From: Alitiscatomonas aceti
GTDB taxonomy: Bacteria > Bacillota > Clostridia > Lachnospirales > Lachnospiraceae
Assembly: GCF_025567195.1 (NCBI RefSeq)
Contig: NZ_JAOQJF010000022.1
Coordinates: 1-55,254 of the forward strand
DNA: 55,254 nt
Direction: 5' to 3'
A model generated the notes under the pieces. The model ran no database searches and was not told where the DNA came from. It saw only the letters and a list, made by a program, of their open reading frames with translations. A program made the translations under genes and the position numbers. Below are positions 43,919 through 52,138 of this stretch, in pieces. Positions within the stretch are counted from its first letter, which is position 1. Every line of letters begins with the position of its first letter.

Positions 43919-44848
43919 ATGAACTATATGAACAATAACCCTATAATCATCGGCATCGACCACGGCTATGGGAATATCAAGACTGCACATTGCTGCTTTC
44001 CTACGGGCGTGATCATCTCTGACAAGGAGCCGACCTTCAAAAGCAATCTGCTTGTCTACAACGGCAGCTATTACACCGTGGGCGAAGGTCACAAGGAGTT
44101 TATCTCTGACAAAATGACAGACGGTGACTACTATATTCTGACCCTTGCTGCCATTGCAAGAGAGCTGAATATCCGCAAGCAGACCTCTGCCCGTGTGCAT
44201 TTGGCGGCGGGGCTCCCTCTTACTTGGGTCAGCGAACAGAAGGATAGCTTCAAGGCGTACCTGTTGCAGAATGAAATGGCGGATTTCATTTTCCGTGGTG
44301 TCAGCTATCATGTGGAGTTTGCCGGAGCGGACATCTTCCCGCAGGGCTTCTCCGCTGTGGCGGACAGACTGCGGGGATTCAAGGGCATCAATATGCTTTG
44401 CGACATTGGCAACGGAACGATGAATGTCATGTATATCAACGAGCGCCGTCCGCTATCTCAGAAGTGCTTCACGGAGAAGTACGGGACAAACCAGTGCATG
44501 ATTGCTGTCCGGGAAAATCTCATGCGGCAGTTTGGCGCATCGGTAGATGATACGATTCTGGAGCGTGTGATTCGCTTTGGGACGGCAGACATCAGCGAAC
44601 GCTACCTAACTGCTATCCAGAACACAGCGAGGGATTACACCGCAGGCATCTTCCGCAGACTGCGTGAGCATGAGTATGACCCGGAACTGATGAGGCTCTA
44701 TGTTGTCGGCGGTGGAAGCTGCATGGTGAAGAATTTCGGAGAATATGATGCCAGCCGGGTGATGATCAATGATGACATCTGCGCCACAGCCAAGGGCTAT
44801 GAGCTGCTGTCTGCACAGAAAATGCAAAAGAAAGGCGATCTTGTATGA
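43919..44848 (+). CDS. parM: ParM/StbA actin-like partition ATPase
   Basis: 309 residues from ATG 43919. Actin-fold signatures are IIIGIDHGYGNIKTAH (phosphate 1), ICDIGNGTMNV-like LCDIGNGTMNVMYI (phosphate 2) and the adenosine motif VVGGGSCM. ParM-type filaments push plasmid copies apart. The iteron array upstream and parR downstream complete a type II partition locus. The long in-frame extension from 43667 is rejected because it crosses the iterons. Confidence 0.9.
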   Translation: MNYMNNNPIIIGIDHGYGNIKTAHCCFPTGVIISDKEPTFKSNLLVYNGSYYTVGEGHKEFISDKMTDGDYYILTLAAIARELNIRKQTSARVHLAAGLPLTWVSEQKDSFKAYLLQNEMADFIFRGVSYHVEFAGADIFPQGFSAVADRLRGFKGINMLCDIGNGTMNVMYINERRPLSQKCFTEKYGTNQCMIAVRENLMRQFGASVDDTILERVIRFGTADISERYLTAIQNTARDYTAGIFRRLREHEYDPELMRLYVVGGGSCMVKNFGEYDASRVMINDDICATAKGYELLSAQKMQKKGDLV

Positions 44849-45219
44849 AGCAAATCTACACAACAACACTTCGGCTGAATCTGGAGAACGAAGCAGACCG
44901 CAGGGCGTGGGAGCATTTGCAGAGCCTTGACAGGCGAGAATATCGTTCAGTCAGCAAGGCAGTCGTTTCGGCGGTCAACGCTTACTTTGACCGTAGCAAG
45001 CAGCTTGCCGATGATCCCTATCTGGAAACACGGGAGAAGGAGGACGCTTTCCTCAGCCGGATCGAGGATACCATCTCACGCAGCTTGCAGAGCTGTACGC
45101 CGGTAAGCCTTGGCGGTATCCTACAGCTTATGCAGAGCGCACAGCCTGCCGCTGCTCTTGTTTCGGAGGAAACCGAGGAGGACATTTCAGCTGCGCTGGA
45201 TTTTGCAGACGGCTTTTGA
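44845..45219 (+). CDS. parR: ParR-like centromere-binding protein
   Basis: 124 residues overlapping parM by four bases. The N-terminus (TTTLRLNLENEADRRAWEHL, EYRSVSKAVVSAVNAYFD) fits a ribbon-helix-helix DNA-binding domain; the C-terminal tail (SLGGILQLMQSAQPAA, then acidic residues) would contact ParM filaments. It should bind the GCCGTACA iterons. A strong terminator follows. Confidence 0.82.
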   Translation: MKQIYTTTLRLNLENEADRRAWEHLQSLDRREYRSVSKAVVSAVNAYFDRSKQLADDPYLETREKEDAFLSRIEDTISRSLQSCTPVSLGGILQLMQSAQPAAALVSEETEEDISAALDFADGF

Positions 45220-45323
45220 AATTACTTTTCTTGATTTTACTACTATGTTGGTGGCAATACAATCCGTCTTTGCTACCAAATTGGCAATTCTCAGAATGAG
45301 GAAAACAATTTACCATCAGTTCT

Positions 45324-45366
45324 GCAGGGAGTTGGTATCTGTGTGATACCAGTTCCCTGCTTTTTA
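45324..45366 (+). terminator. Terminator after parR
   Basis: GCAGGGA (45324) pairs with TCCCTGC (45354-45360) and TGGTATC with GATACCA inside, followed by TTTTT. Confidence 0.92.
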
Positions 45367-45376
45367 CTATCACGAA

Positions 45377-45397
45377 GCCGCCCAGCGGCAGAAAGGA
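45377..45397 (+). promoter_or_regulatory. Second hairpin-ribosome-site module
   Basis: GCCGC CCA GCGGC followed by AGAAAGGA, differing from the copy before parM at a single loop base, placed eight bases before the DUF3847 start. Confidence 0.55.
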
Positions 45398-45404
45398 GCC
45401 AGAT

Positions 45405-45611
45405 ATGGCAAATAAAAAGATCATGACCAAGGAAGAATTGCAGGCCAAGCACCGATTGGAGGAGGCACAAATGCGGGATCGGGCGAAAGAGCGAAAGGCC
45501 CGTACCAGACGCTTGATTCAGGAGGGCGCTGTTTTGGAGAAAGTATTTCCAGAGGCTCAGCAAATGGAGCTTGAAAAATTAGAGGACTTGTTATATGAGA
45601 AGCTACACTAA
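45405..45611 (+). CDS. DUF3847 family small protein
   Basis: 68 residues, highly charged and helical (KKIMTKEELQAKHRLEEAQM, then RDRAKERKARTRRL). From memory it matches DUF3847, a family regularly encoded just before mobA/L in clostridial mobilizable elements. It may be an accessory of the relaxosome. The oriT lies 53 bases beyond its stop. Confidence 0.8.
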   Translation: MANKKIMTKEELQAKHRLEEAQMRDRAKERKARTRRLIQEGAVLEKVFPEAQQMELEKLEDLLYEKLH

Positions 45612-45663
45612 TCTGCGAGGGGCGTTCCGGGCAACCGGGGCGTCCCTTCCTTTTTTATCCCGA

Positions 45664-45700
45664 AGGGCGCACTTACTCACCACCTGCGAAGCAGGCGGTG
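45664..45700 (-). other. oriT, R1162/RSF1010-like nick region
   Basis: On the minus strand GTAAGTGCGCCCT (45664-45676) equals the MOBQ core nick sequence of R1162/RSF1010. Immediately 5' to it is an inverted repeat CACCGCCTGC / GCAGGTGGTG around TTC (45678-45700, nine of ten pairs), the arrangement found in those plasmids. The MobA/L relaxase follows 313 bases downstream, which is the usual pairing. Confidence 0.88.
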
Positions 45701-46012
45701 GTATCCCTTCCGTTGGTCGGGCTCGTGCGCTCTTCACGAACTGTCCATCGGACACTTCTCCAGAGAGGGCAGGAAATGCCGCAAGTCAGCATTCCCTGTG
45801 CAGTCGGCGCTTCTGCTGATGCAGAGATTGCTGCTTGTCGCACCAATCCGGCAGATACTCTGCCCGCCTCCTGCCTGCGAAAACCTGCCACCGGCAGCTT
45901 TATCGCAGATATGGGCAGCAATGCAGCCCATTTTCTCTTTGCAAAGAGAAACAGAAACCAAGGGGTGGCGTTTTACCACCCCCTCACAAAATACGAATCG
46001 AGGTGAACGCAA
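45701..46012 (+). other. Leader between oriT and mobA/L
   Basis: About 310 bases without a gene. It contains a 20-base palindrome centred in TTTCTCTTTGCAAAGAGAAA (45932-45951) and a hairpin GGGGTGG/CCACCCC (45962-45982) just before the relaxase ribosome site, likely to affect relaxase expression. Confidence 0.5.
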
Positions 46013-47710
46013 ATGGCAATTTACCACTTGGAGGCAAAGGTGGTCAGCCGGGGAGCCGGACGCTCCGCCTGTGCAGCCTCCGCTTATCTCAGCTGCTCCC
46101 ACATCCTCAATGACTATGACGGAGTACAGCACGATTACACCCGAAAGCAGGGGCTTGTGTGGCAGGAGGTATTCCTGCCGGACATGGCCCCACCCGCATG
46201 GCAAGACCGAGAGGTTCTCTGGAACGCCGTGGAGGAAAACGAGAAAACCAAGGACAGCCGCTTAGCCCGTGAGTTTGTGGTAGCCCTGCCCATAGAGTTG
46301 TCCCTAGAGCAATGGCAGACGCTGTTGACGGACTTCGTACAAAACCAATTTGTCGCAGACGGGATGTGCGCCGATCTGGCAATCCACGATCCTGATCCAC
46401 CGGGTCATAATCCACATGCCCACATTCTCTTGACGGTGCGCCCGCTTGATGAAAGCGGCAAATGGCAATACAAAACGGAGAAGGAATATCTCTGCAGCCG
46501 TGACGGTGAGGAACGGGGCTTTACCGCTGCCGAGTTTAAGGCTGCACAGGCTGACGGATGGGAGAAACAGTACCAGTACAAGGTAGGCAGGAAGAAAGTG
46601 TATATGACACCATCCGCAGCTGAGGAACATGGATATGAGCGTGCCAGCAAGTATCCCAAAAGCACCAAATACGGGAGACAGAATCCCATTTCTGAACGCT
46701 GGAACAGCGAGGAACAGCTCCTTATCTGGCGCAAAGCATGGGCAGATGTGACAAACAAATATTTGGAGCGATACGGTCATGAGGAGCGCATCGACCACCG
46801 CAGCTTTGTCGAGCGAGGCATTGACGAGCAGCCCACCATCCACGAGGGCGTGATTGCCCGTGCTTTGGAACAGAAAGGTATCGTGTCCGACAGGTGCGAA
46901 CTCAACCGTCAGATCAAGGCGGACAACAGGCTCCTGCGGGAACTGAAGGCGCAGTTCAAGAAAATTACGGAGGCGGTGAAGAACACGCTGCCCGCTATTG
47001 CAGAAGCGTTGGAAAAGCTGCGGGAAAATATGCTGATCTTCTGCTATCAGTTAGGGCATATCCGCAGCAGCAAGAAACAGATGACCGGTGCCTTGAATAT
47101 TCTGAAGCCAAATCTGGCACAGTACCGCTCCCTTGTGCAGCAGATAAAGGAAACAACCAAAGAACGGAAGTCCCTACTGGCTGAAAAGAAATCCCTTCCT
47201 GCGATCCACTTTGTCAGGCACCGTGAGCTTGCCTCCAAAATAGCCGAGTTGACGGAAAAGTTAGAGGAGCTAAAAAGCGAAAAGGCTATGCTGCTTCATT
47301 CTCTGGAATACCCAGAGGACGCCACAAGCGATATCTTCCAGCGCCAGATTGACCGCTATGAAGATAATCTCAAACGGCTTGAGGCGCAGGAGAATAAGTA
47401 TGCCGGAGAGCTGGAGGCTGCATTGTCTGAGTATGCCGAGCTGAAAGAGCAAGCTTCCGGCTTTGATTCCTTGCAGCTTTATCTGGAGCGGAAGGCACTT
47501 CGACCTGACAGAGAGAAAGCAGCAGCCCAACGCATTGAAGCGGCTTATGGCGACAAGTTCAGTTGGTGGTTGATGGAGAGTGGCCTACGGGATGTGTCTG
47601 GCTATCTTGACGAATATGCACAGGAAAAGACAATGGATCGAGAACTGCGGCAAAGGCGGCGATCGGAGCGGCTTGAGCGTAAGATGAAAAACAGAGATAT
47701 GGAACGTTAA
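46013..47710 (+). CDS. mobA: MobA/MobL family relaxase (MOBQ)
   Basis: 565 residues. The N-terminal relaxase domain begins MAIYHLEAKVVSRGAGRSAC, the standard start of the family. Metal-binding histidines lie in IHDPDPPGHNPHAHILL (H125, H132, H136, H138). The C-terminal half (about 290-540) is a long coiled-coil region. It should nick the adjacent oriT and lead single-strand transfer using a helper conjugation apparatus. GAGGTG precedes the ATG. Confidence 0.93.
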   Translation: MAIYHLEAKVVSRGAGRSACAASAYLSCSHILNDYDGVQHDYTRKQGLVWQEVFLPDMAPPAWQDREVLWNAVEENEKTKDSRLAREFVVALPIELSLEQWQTLLTDFVQNQFVADGMCADLAIHDPDPPGHNPHAHILLTVRPLDESGKWQYKTEKEYLCSRDGEERGFTAAEFKAAQADGWEKQYQYKVGRKKVYMTPSAAEEHGYERASKYPKSTKYGRQNPISERWNSEEQLLIWRKAWADVTNKYLERYGHEERIDHRSFVERGIDEQPTIHEGVIARALEQKGIVSDRCELNRQIKADNRLLRELKAQFKKITEAVKNTLPAIAEALEKLRENMLIFCYQLGHIRSSKKQMTGALNILKPNLAQYRSLVQQIKETTKERKSLLAEKKSLPAIHFVRHRELASKIAELTEKLEELKSEKAMLLHSLEYPEDATSDIFQRQIDRYEDNLKRLEAQENKYAGELEAALSEYAELKEQASGFDSLQLYLERKALRPDREKAAAQRIEAAYGDKFSWWLMESGLRDVSGYLDEYAQEKTMDRELRQRRRSERLERKMKNRDMER

Positions 47711-47789
47711 AAGTGCTGGAGGTTGAAACTTCAGGTGAAGTCTGTGACATAGGGGGATGGAGATAATCCCTATACGTCAAGCGTAAAAT

Positions 47790-47822
47790 AAGCACCGGTA
47801 TGGGTTTTCCATACCGGTGCTT
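47790..47822. terminator. Bidirectional terminator between mobA/L and the anti-sigma gene
   Basis: A perfect 14-bp stem AAGCACCGGTATGG / CCATACCGGTGCTT with a 5-base loop, lying between convergent genes. Confidence 0.85.
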
Positions 47823-47843
47823 GCAATATTTAATCGAATTCTA

Positions 47844-48512
47844 TCACTTAAAATCAAAAGAGTTTTCCAACAACTTATCAAGTGCTGCCATCAGTTCCGC
47901 TCGAACAGCCTCTCTTTCACTTTCTCCGCCTGCATTTTCGATATAGATGGAATAGTTATCAAATGTGATATAGGCGTAATAGATCACAGTCTTAATTCCT
48001 TCGCTGTTTGCATTTGTAACGAAGTAGCCAGCTTTAACTGGCGTATCTCCAACCATAGATACATTTCCCTTGCCAATTACGGTAGTATCCATAAGATTGT
48101 TCCCAGACAGCGAAACAACAAATTTCATATCGCTGTAATGACCATCAAAGCCAACAAATGCTACATCGTCCAAGGTAAAGAGGGCATCTCCGGAAATCGG
48201 AAGATCACCGAAAATAGTCTGAACCTCATCTTTGGTCAATGCTCGTGCTTGCAAGTTCAAACTCAGAGCAGAGGCTACCGTATCTGCTTTAGTGAAAGAT
48301 ATGGTAGTTCCATCACCTAATGTAGCTGTTTCTGTACTTTTGCCGAATAATCCCATACTAAACACTCCCACCACGATTAGACAGAGACACGCAGCAATTG
48401 CCCCAAATTTCAGCCAAATGCTTTTTTGTTTCTTTGCCTGATAACTCGCCGTTTCTTCGATATGACGGCTACCAATGCCACCAACGGCGTCAGAGATGTT
48501 CTTTCGTGTCAT
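47844..48512 (-). CDS. Membrane-anchored anti-sigma-like protein
   Basis: 222 residues. A short cytoplasmic N-terminus (1-33) precedes one transmembrane helix (LKFGAIAACLCLIVVGVFSM, about 35-55) and an extracellular domain of about 165 residues rich in beta strands. The layout and 4-base overlap with the preceding sigma gene mark it as its regulator. No zinc HRXXXC motif of ZAS-type anti-sigma factors is seen, so the mode of inhibition is unknown. Confidence 0.75.
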   Translation of the reverse strand: MTRKNISDAVGGIGSRHIEETASYQAKKQKSIWLKFGAIAACLCLIVVGVFSMGLFGKSTETATLGDGTTISFTKADTVASALSLNLQARALTKDEVQTIFGDLPISGDALFTLDDVAFVGFDGHYSDMKFVVSLSGNNLMDTTVIGKGNVSMVGDTPVKAGYFVTNANSEGIKTVIYYAYITFDNYSIYIENAGGESEREAVRAELMAALDKLLENSFDFK

Positions 48513-49069
48513 AAATCATACCCCGCTTTCTGTAAATGATTTTTAAGTTTGCTTCTGATTCGGGAAAGGCGAACAGACACATTGTTATTTGTTGTACGAA
48601 GCCTCTTTGCAATTTCTGTAATGCTATCTGAGTACCAATACCTTGCTACAAACATAACCCTGCTTTCCTGATCCAAGCTGTCAAGGAAACGATCAATTTC
48701 CTGTGACAGCTCCTTTGCATCCACTTCCTGTTCAATAGTAGATGCAGAAGTTAGGCACTCTTCCAACTCATCAAGTGCAACATCATAGTAACTGTTTCGC
48801 TTTAGTGCAGTATTTGCGTGGTATTTTGCGGTAGCGATATTGCGGGTAATACGAAAAATATAGGTTCTGAGTGGGTCAGGTCTTTCTGGAGGAATTGCAT
48901 TCCACGCAGCAAGGTATGTATCATTTACACATTCTTCTGCGTCGGGTTCGCATTTCAAAATGTTGTTTGCAATTCTTTTGCAAGTTGAACCGTATTTTGC
49001 AGCAAGTTCAGCTATTGCCTGCTCAGTACGAGCAAAGAACAGTTCAATGATCTTCACATCCTCTAACAA
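48509..49069 (-). CDS. ECF-type RNA polymerase sigma factor
   Basis: 186 residues from a TTG at 49069, which has AGGAGG eight bases upstream; a GTG at 49078 is next to the ribosome site without spacing and is rejected. Region 2 is seen in DAEECVNDTYLAAWNAIPPE and LRTYIFRITRNIA, region 4 in DSITEIAKRLRTTNNNVSVR. It directs RNA polymerase to a small set of promoters; targets are unknown. It lies opposite to the TCS-ABC operon. Confidence 0.9.
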   Translation of the reverse strand: MLEDVKIIELFFARTEQAIAELAAKYGSTCKRIANNILKCEPDAEECVNDTYLAAWNAIPPERPDPLRTYIFRITRNIATAKYHANTALKRNSYYDVALDELEECLTSASTIEQEVDAKELSQEIDRFLDSLDQESRVMFVARYWYSDSITEIAKRLRTTNNNVSVRLSRIRSKLKNHLQKAGYDL

Positions 49070-49470
49070 GGTATCCACCTCCTCACCTATGTACTATGGA
49101 TCTGGCGGACAATCTTACAGAAGCGAGGGAAAATTTCACACCTTTATTATAGTACATTGCAATTCTATTTTCTATCGCCTCAGCAAAATCGTTTGGCACC
49201 AGTCGAGGTCGCTCGGCAGTCTGAAAATATGGTCCTTCGGTTTTGGTAGAGTTGCTCGCAGCAGAGGAGGCGTAACAAAAAATTAAAGGTAGCTGCCCGG
49301 ACAGAATGGGTTGGGTGGAAAAATAAATAATATCCGAAACAGGATGACGGAAATTGTTAGCGCCGAGTTAATTCGTACACAGTTAGTGTTTAAGTGTTTA
49401 CAAACAGCCCATTGATATTGTTCGTTTGTGCGTATATAATATATATAACTATTTGATGCGGAGGTAAACT
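49070..49470. other. Intergenic region between sigma gene and regulator operon
   Basis: 400 bases. Only the promoter at 49412-49440 and a TATAAT on the minus strand near 49146-49153 that could serve the sigma gene are visible; no gene is seen in the middle part. Confidence 0.6.
49412..49440 (+). promoter_or_regulatory. Promoter of the HTH-RR-HK operon
   Basis: TTGATA (49412-49417), 17-base spacer, TATAAT (49435-49440), about 30 bases before the start codon of the helix-turn-helix gene. Confidence 0.8.
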
Positions 49471-49683
49471 ATGTTTGAATACATGACAGTACAGGATGCG
49501 GCTAAACTTTGGGGAATATCGGTGCGTCGTGTTCAAAAGCTGTGTGAGGAGAATCGCATTGATGGAATTGTTCGGCTACCTCGTGCATGGCTAATTCCCC
49601 AAGATGCCCAAAAGCCGGCTGATGGAAGATATAAACAAAATAAAAATGAATTTATAGCTGACAACAAGGAGAACACACGATGA
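49471..49683 (+). CDS. Small helix-turn-helix DNA-binding protein
   Basis: 70 residues. MTVQDAAKLWGISVRRVQKLCEENRIDGI is a MerR/excisionase-type winged helix (given in part here as TVQDAAKLWGISVRRVQ), followed by RLPRAWLIPQDAQKP. Such proteins act as excisionases or helix-turn-helix regulators. Its overlap with the response regulator gene suggests a regulatory rather than excision role. Confidence 0.75.
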   Translation: MFEYMTVQDAAKLWGISVRRVQKLCEENRIDGIVRLPRAWLIPQDAQKPADGRYKQNKNEFIADNKENTR

Positions 49684-50348
49684 GTAAATTGTTATTAGTG
49701 GAGGATGACCAAAGTATCGTATCCTCATTATCAGACTATTTAGGAAATGAAGGGTTCAAAATCGAAAATGCTCCCGGTCAAAAAGAAGCAATAGAAAAAT
49801 TGGATAGCGACCAATACGATATAGCCTTGGTGGACATTCAATTATCAAACGGAAATGGTTTTTCTGTTTGTTCTGCAATTAAAGAAAGAGGAACTATGCC
49901 AGTTATTTTCTTAACGGCTTCTGATGATGAATATAGTGTTGTGGCTGGGTTAGATATGGGGGCTGACGATTATATCAGCAAACCGTTCAGACCAAGAGAA
50001 CTGCTTTCAAGGATCAACAGCGTATTAAGGAGAACTAAGAACACACAAAACATTATCAGTTACCTCGACTTAGTTGTGGACACAAATCAAGCAACCGTAT
50101 CAAAGAATGGGAAAGAGATTTTGTTGTCTGCTATGGAATATAAGTTGCTGTTAGTCTTTTTGCGTAACAAAGGTATTGTCCTTTCTCGCAGAAGATTGTT
50201 GGAGCTTTTATGGGACACTACTGGGGAGTTTATCAATGATAATACATTGACTGTCTATATGAAAAGGCTACGTGACAAAATTGAAACCAATCCGCAGGAG
50301 CCGGAAATCATAATTACCGTTCGTGGGCTTGGCTATAAGGTGGGTTGA
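49680..50348 (+). CDS. OmpR-family response regulator
   Basis: 222 residues. Receiver domain with acidic pocket near residues 9-10, phosphoacceptor Asp52 (IALVDIQLSN), Thr and Lys of the switch in FLTASDDE and ISKPFRPRELL. The C-terminal winged helix contains SRRRLLELLWDTTGEF and NTLTVYMKRLRDKIE. It overlaps the helix-turn-helix gene by four bases. It should bind the 11-bp repeats before the ABC genes. Confidence 0.93.
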   Translation: MSKLLLVEDDQSIVSSLSDYLGNEGFKIENAPGQKEAIEKLDSDQYDIALVDIQLSNGNGFSVCSAIKERGTMPVIFLTASDDEYSVVAGLDMGADDYISKPFRPRELLSRINSVLRRTKNTQNIISYLDLVVDTNQATVSKNGKEILLSAMEYKLLLVFLRNKGIVLSRRRLLELLWDTTGEFINDNTLTVYMKRLRDKIETNPQEPEIIITVRGLGYKVG

Positions 50349-50349
50349 T

Positions 50350-51357
50350 ATGGACTTTATCAGAAATAAAGAAGTTAAAAGGCAAATTGTTGTCAGCAGT
50401 ATTCTTATTCTATTTTGGGGCGGCATTGGCATTATCGTTGATAGCAAAGCTGTGTGGATTGTTCTGTCGGCTATCATTTCATCCAGTGCAGTTTCCCTCT
50501 TTTTCACATATCAGAGATACAAGAAAATTGCTGATTTTAGTTTGCATATTGATAGGCTGTTACATGGAGATGAAAAAATTTCTTTTGGGCAGTTTCAAGA
50601 AGGTGAGTTATCTGTTTTACATGATGAAATATCCAAGATGACAAGACGGCTTATTGAACAGGCAGAAGCTCTGAAAATGGAGAAAGGTAATTTGGCAAAT
50701 GCTTTAGCCGATATTTCACATCAATTAAAAACACCTTTGACATCGCTGAATATCTTAAATGCTTCTCTGTGTAATGAGGAACTGACTGACGAAGAAAGGT
50801 ATGAGCTGATCCGCGAACAGACTATGCTCTTATCAAGAATGGAGTGGCTGATAGCCACACTTCTGAAAATATCCAAGCTGGATGCAGGAACGATTACTCT
50901 AAAGCCACAGGCGGTATACTTAAAAGATGTGGTAGAAAAAGCAATTCGTCCTCTGGAGATTGCGGCAGAATTAAAAATGCAGACAATCACGCAAGTGATT
51001 CCGGCAGAATTAAAACTATCTCTTGATACTGATTGGACTGCTGAAGCCTTGGGGAATGTAATCAAAAACTGTATCGAACATTCACCAGAGGGCAGCACTA
51101 TCGAAATCAAGGCAATAGAAAGACCTCTTTTGACACAGATCATTATAGAGGATAGCGGAACAGGTTTTCAGGAAAAAGACATCCCCCATTTATTTGACCG
51201 ATTTTATCAAGGAAGTGGCTCTACAATCGGTAATGCCGGTTTGGGGTTGGCTCTGGCAAAGACGATCATTGTCAATCAGGGTGGTGTCATCCAAGCGAAA
51301 AATCGGGAGTCAGGCGGTGCAAAATTTGAAATCTGCTTTTATCGGGGGACTGCTTAA
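50350..51357 (+). CDS. Sensor histidine kinase
   Basis: 335 residues from ATG 50350, one base after the regulator stop. Two transmembrane helices at about 12-30 and 35-52 enclose only a few residues, the intramembrane-sensing layout common to kinases partnered with ABC exporters. The H-box is ALADISHQLKTPLTSLN (His124), N-box GNVIKNCIEHSPEG, and the G-boxes are EDSGTGFQEKD and NAGLGLALAK. Confidence 0.92.
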   Translation: MDFIRNKEVKRQIVVSSILILFWGGIGIIVDSKAVWIVLSAIISSSAVSLFFTYQRYKKIADFSLHIDRLLHGDEKISFGQFQEGELSVLHDEISKMTRRLIEQAEALKMEKGNLANALADISHQLKTPLTSLNILNASLCNEELTDEERYELIREQTMLLSRMEWLIATLLKISKLDAGTITLKPQAVYLKDVVEKAIRPLEIAAELKMQTITQVIPAELKLSLDTDWTAEALGNVIKNCIEHSPEGSTIEIKAIERPLLTQIIIEDSGTGFQEKDIPHLFDRFYQGSGSTIGNAGLGLALAKTIIVNQGGVIQAKNRESGGAKFEICFYRGTA

Positions 51358-51384
51358 TGCAGCCCCTTTTTAAGTGACATTTTT

Positions 51385-51403
51385 GTAATGAAAAAGTAAT
51401 GAA
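51385..51403 (+). promoter_or_regulatory. Response-regulator operator at the ABC promoter
   Basis: GTAATGAA occurs twice, at 51385-51392 and 51396-51403, exactly 11 bases apart, as in OmpR-family tandem sites. A -10 TATACT follows at 51422-51427, and the second repeat covers the poor -35 position, the expected geometry for an activator. An AGTGAC/GTCACT inverted repeat encloses the pair. Confidence 0.7.
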
Positions 51404-51457
51404 GCAGTCACTTGGCTTTGCTATACTGAATTGCAAAAATATATGGAGGAACTTTTT

Positions 51458-52138
51458 ATGGAGATATTAAGAGTAGAGAATATCTGCAAAACCTATGAAA
51501 TGGACAATGCTCCTGTCCATGCTTTGTCAGATGTTTCTTTTTCCGTCGATAAAGGAGAGTTTGTTGCAATCATTGGAGCATCTGGGTCTGGCAAGTCTAC
51601 CCTGTTGCACATTTTAGGTGGTGTTGACAGACCGACTTCGGGAAAAGTATTTGTGGATGGACAGGATGTTTATGAGCAAAATGAAGATGAATTGGCTGTA
51701 TTCAGAAGAAGGCAGGTTGGGCTTGTCTATCAGTTTTATAATCTGATCCCGGTTTTGACTGTCGAGGAAAATATCACGCTGCCGATTCGATTGGATGGGC
51801 GTAAAATCAATCAGGAGCGTTTGAAAGAACTGCTATCCACACTCAAACTGGTAAAGCGTAGAAAGCACCTGCCAAGTCAGTTATCCGGCGGTCAACAACA
51901 AAGAGTGGCAATCGGACGAGCGTTGATTAACGCACCTGCGATTATCCTTGCGGATGAGCCAACGGGAAATCTGGACACGGAGAACACAAGGGATATTATG
52001 AAACTTCTGCGTGAATCCAATGAAGTCTATCGCCAGACAATGATCCTGATTACCCATGACCGTGAAATCGCAATGCAGGCAGACCGTATTCTGGAAATTC
52101 AGGATGGCAGACTTGTGAGGGATGAGGTGATACGCTGA
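51458..52138 (+). CDS. ABC transporter ATP-binding protein (MacB/SalX type)
   Basis: 226 residues from ATG 51458, preceded by GGAGG. Walker A GASGSGKST (40-48), Q-loop VYQFYNLIPVLTV, signature LSGGQQQRVAIGRALI, Walker B IILADEPTG and a switch histidine in ILITHDREIA. These are the LolD/MacB-type ATPases that energise FtsX-like permeases. The stop overlaps the permease start by one base. Confidence 0.93.
   Translation: MEILRVENICKTYEMDNAPVHALSDVSFSVDKGEFVAIIGASGSGKSTLLHILGGVDRPTSGKVFVDGQDVYEQNEDELAVFRRRQVGLVYQFYNLIPVLTVEENITLPIRLDGRKINQERLKELLSTLKLVKRRKHLPSQLSGGQQQRVAIGRALINAPAIILADEPTGNLDTENTRDIMKLLRESNEVYRQTMILITHDREIAMQADRILEIQDGRLVRDEVIR

Noticed and set aside
45595..46265. Overlapping frames of 70-160 codons on both strands between DUF3847 and mobA/L
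   Set aside because: They lie over the oriT and leader hairpins or are shadows of mobA/L, with no ribosome sites or family patterns.
46107..47238. Minus-strand frames within mobA/L, up to 179 codons
   Set aside because: They are antisense shadows of a strongly supported relaxase gene.
49471..49683. Calling the small helix-turn-helix protein the IME excisionase
   Set aside because: It overlaps the response regulator gene and is 8 kb from the recombinase, and large serine recombinases do not use this type of excisionase in general; a regulatory role is as likely.
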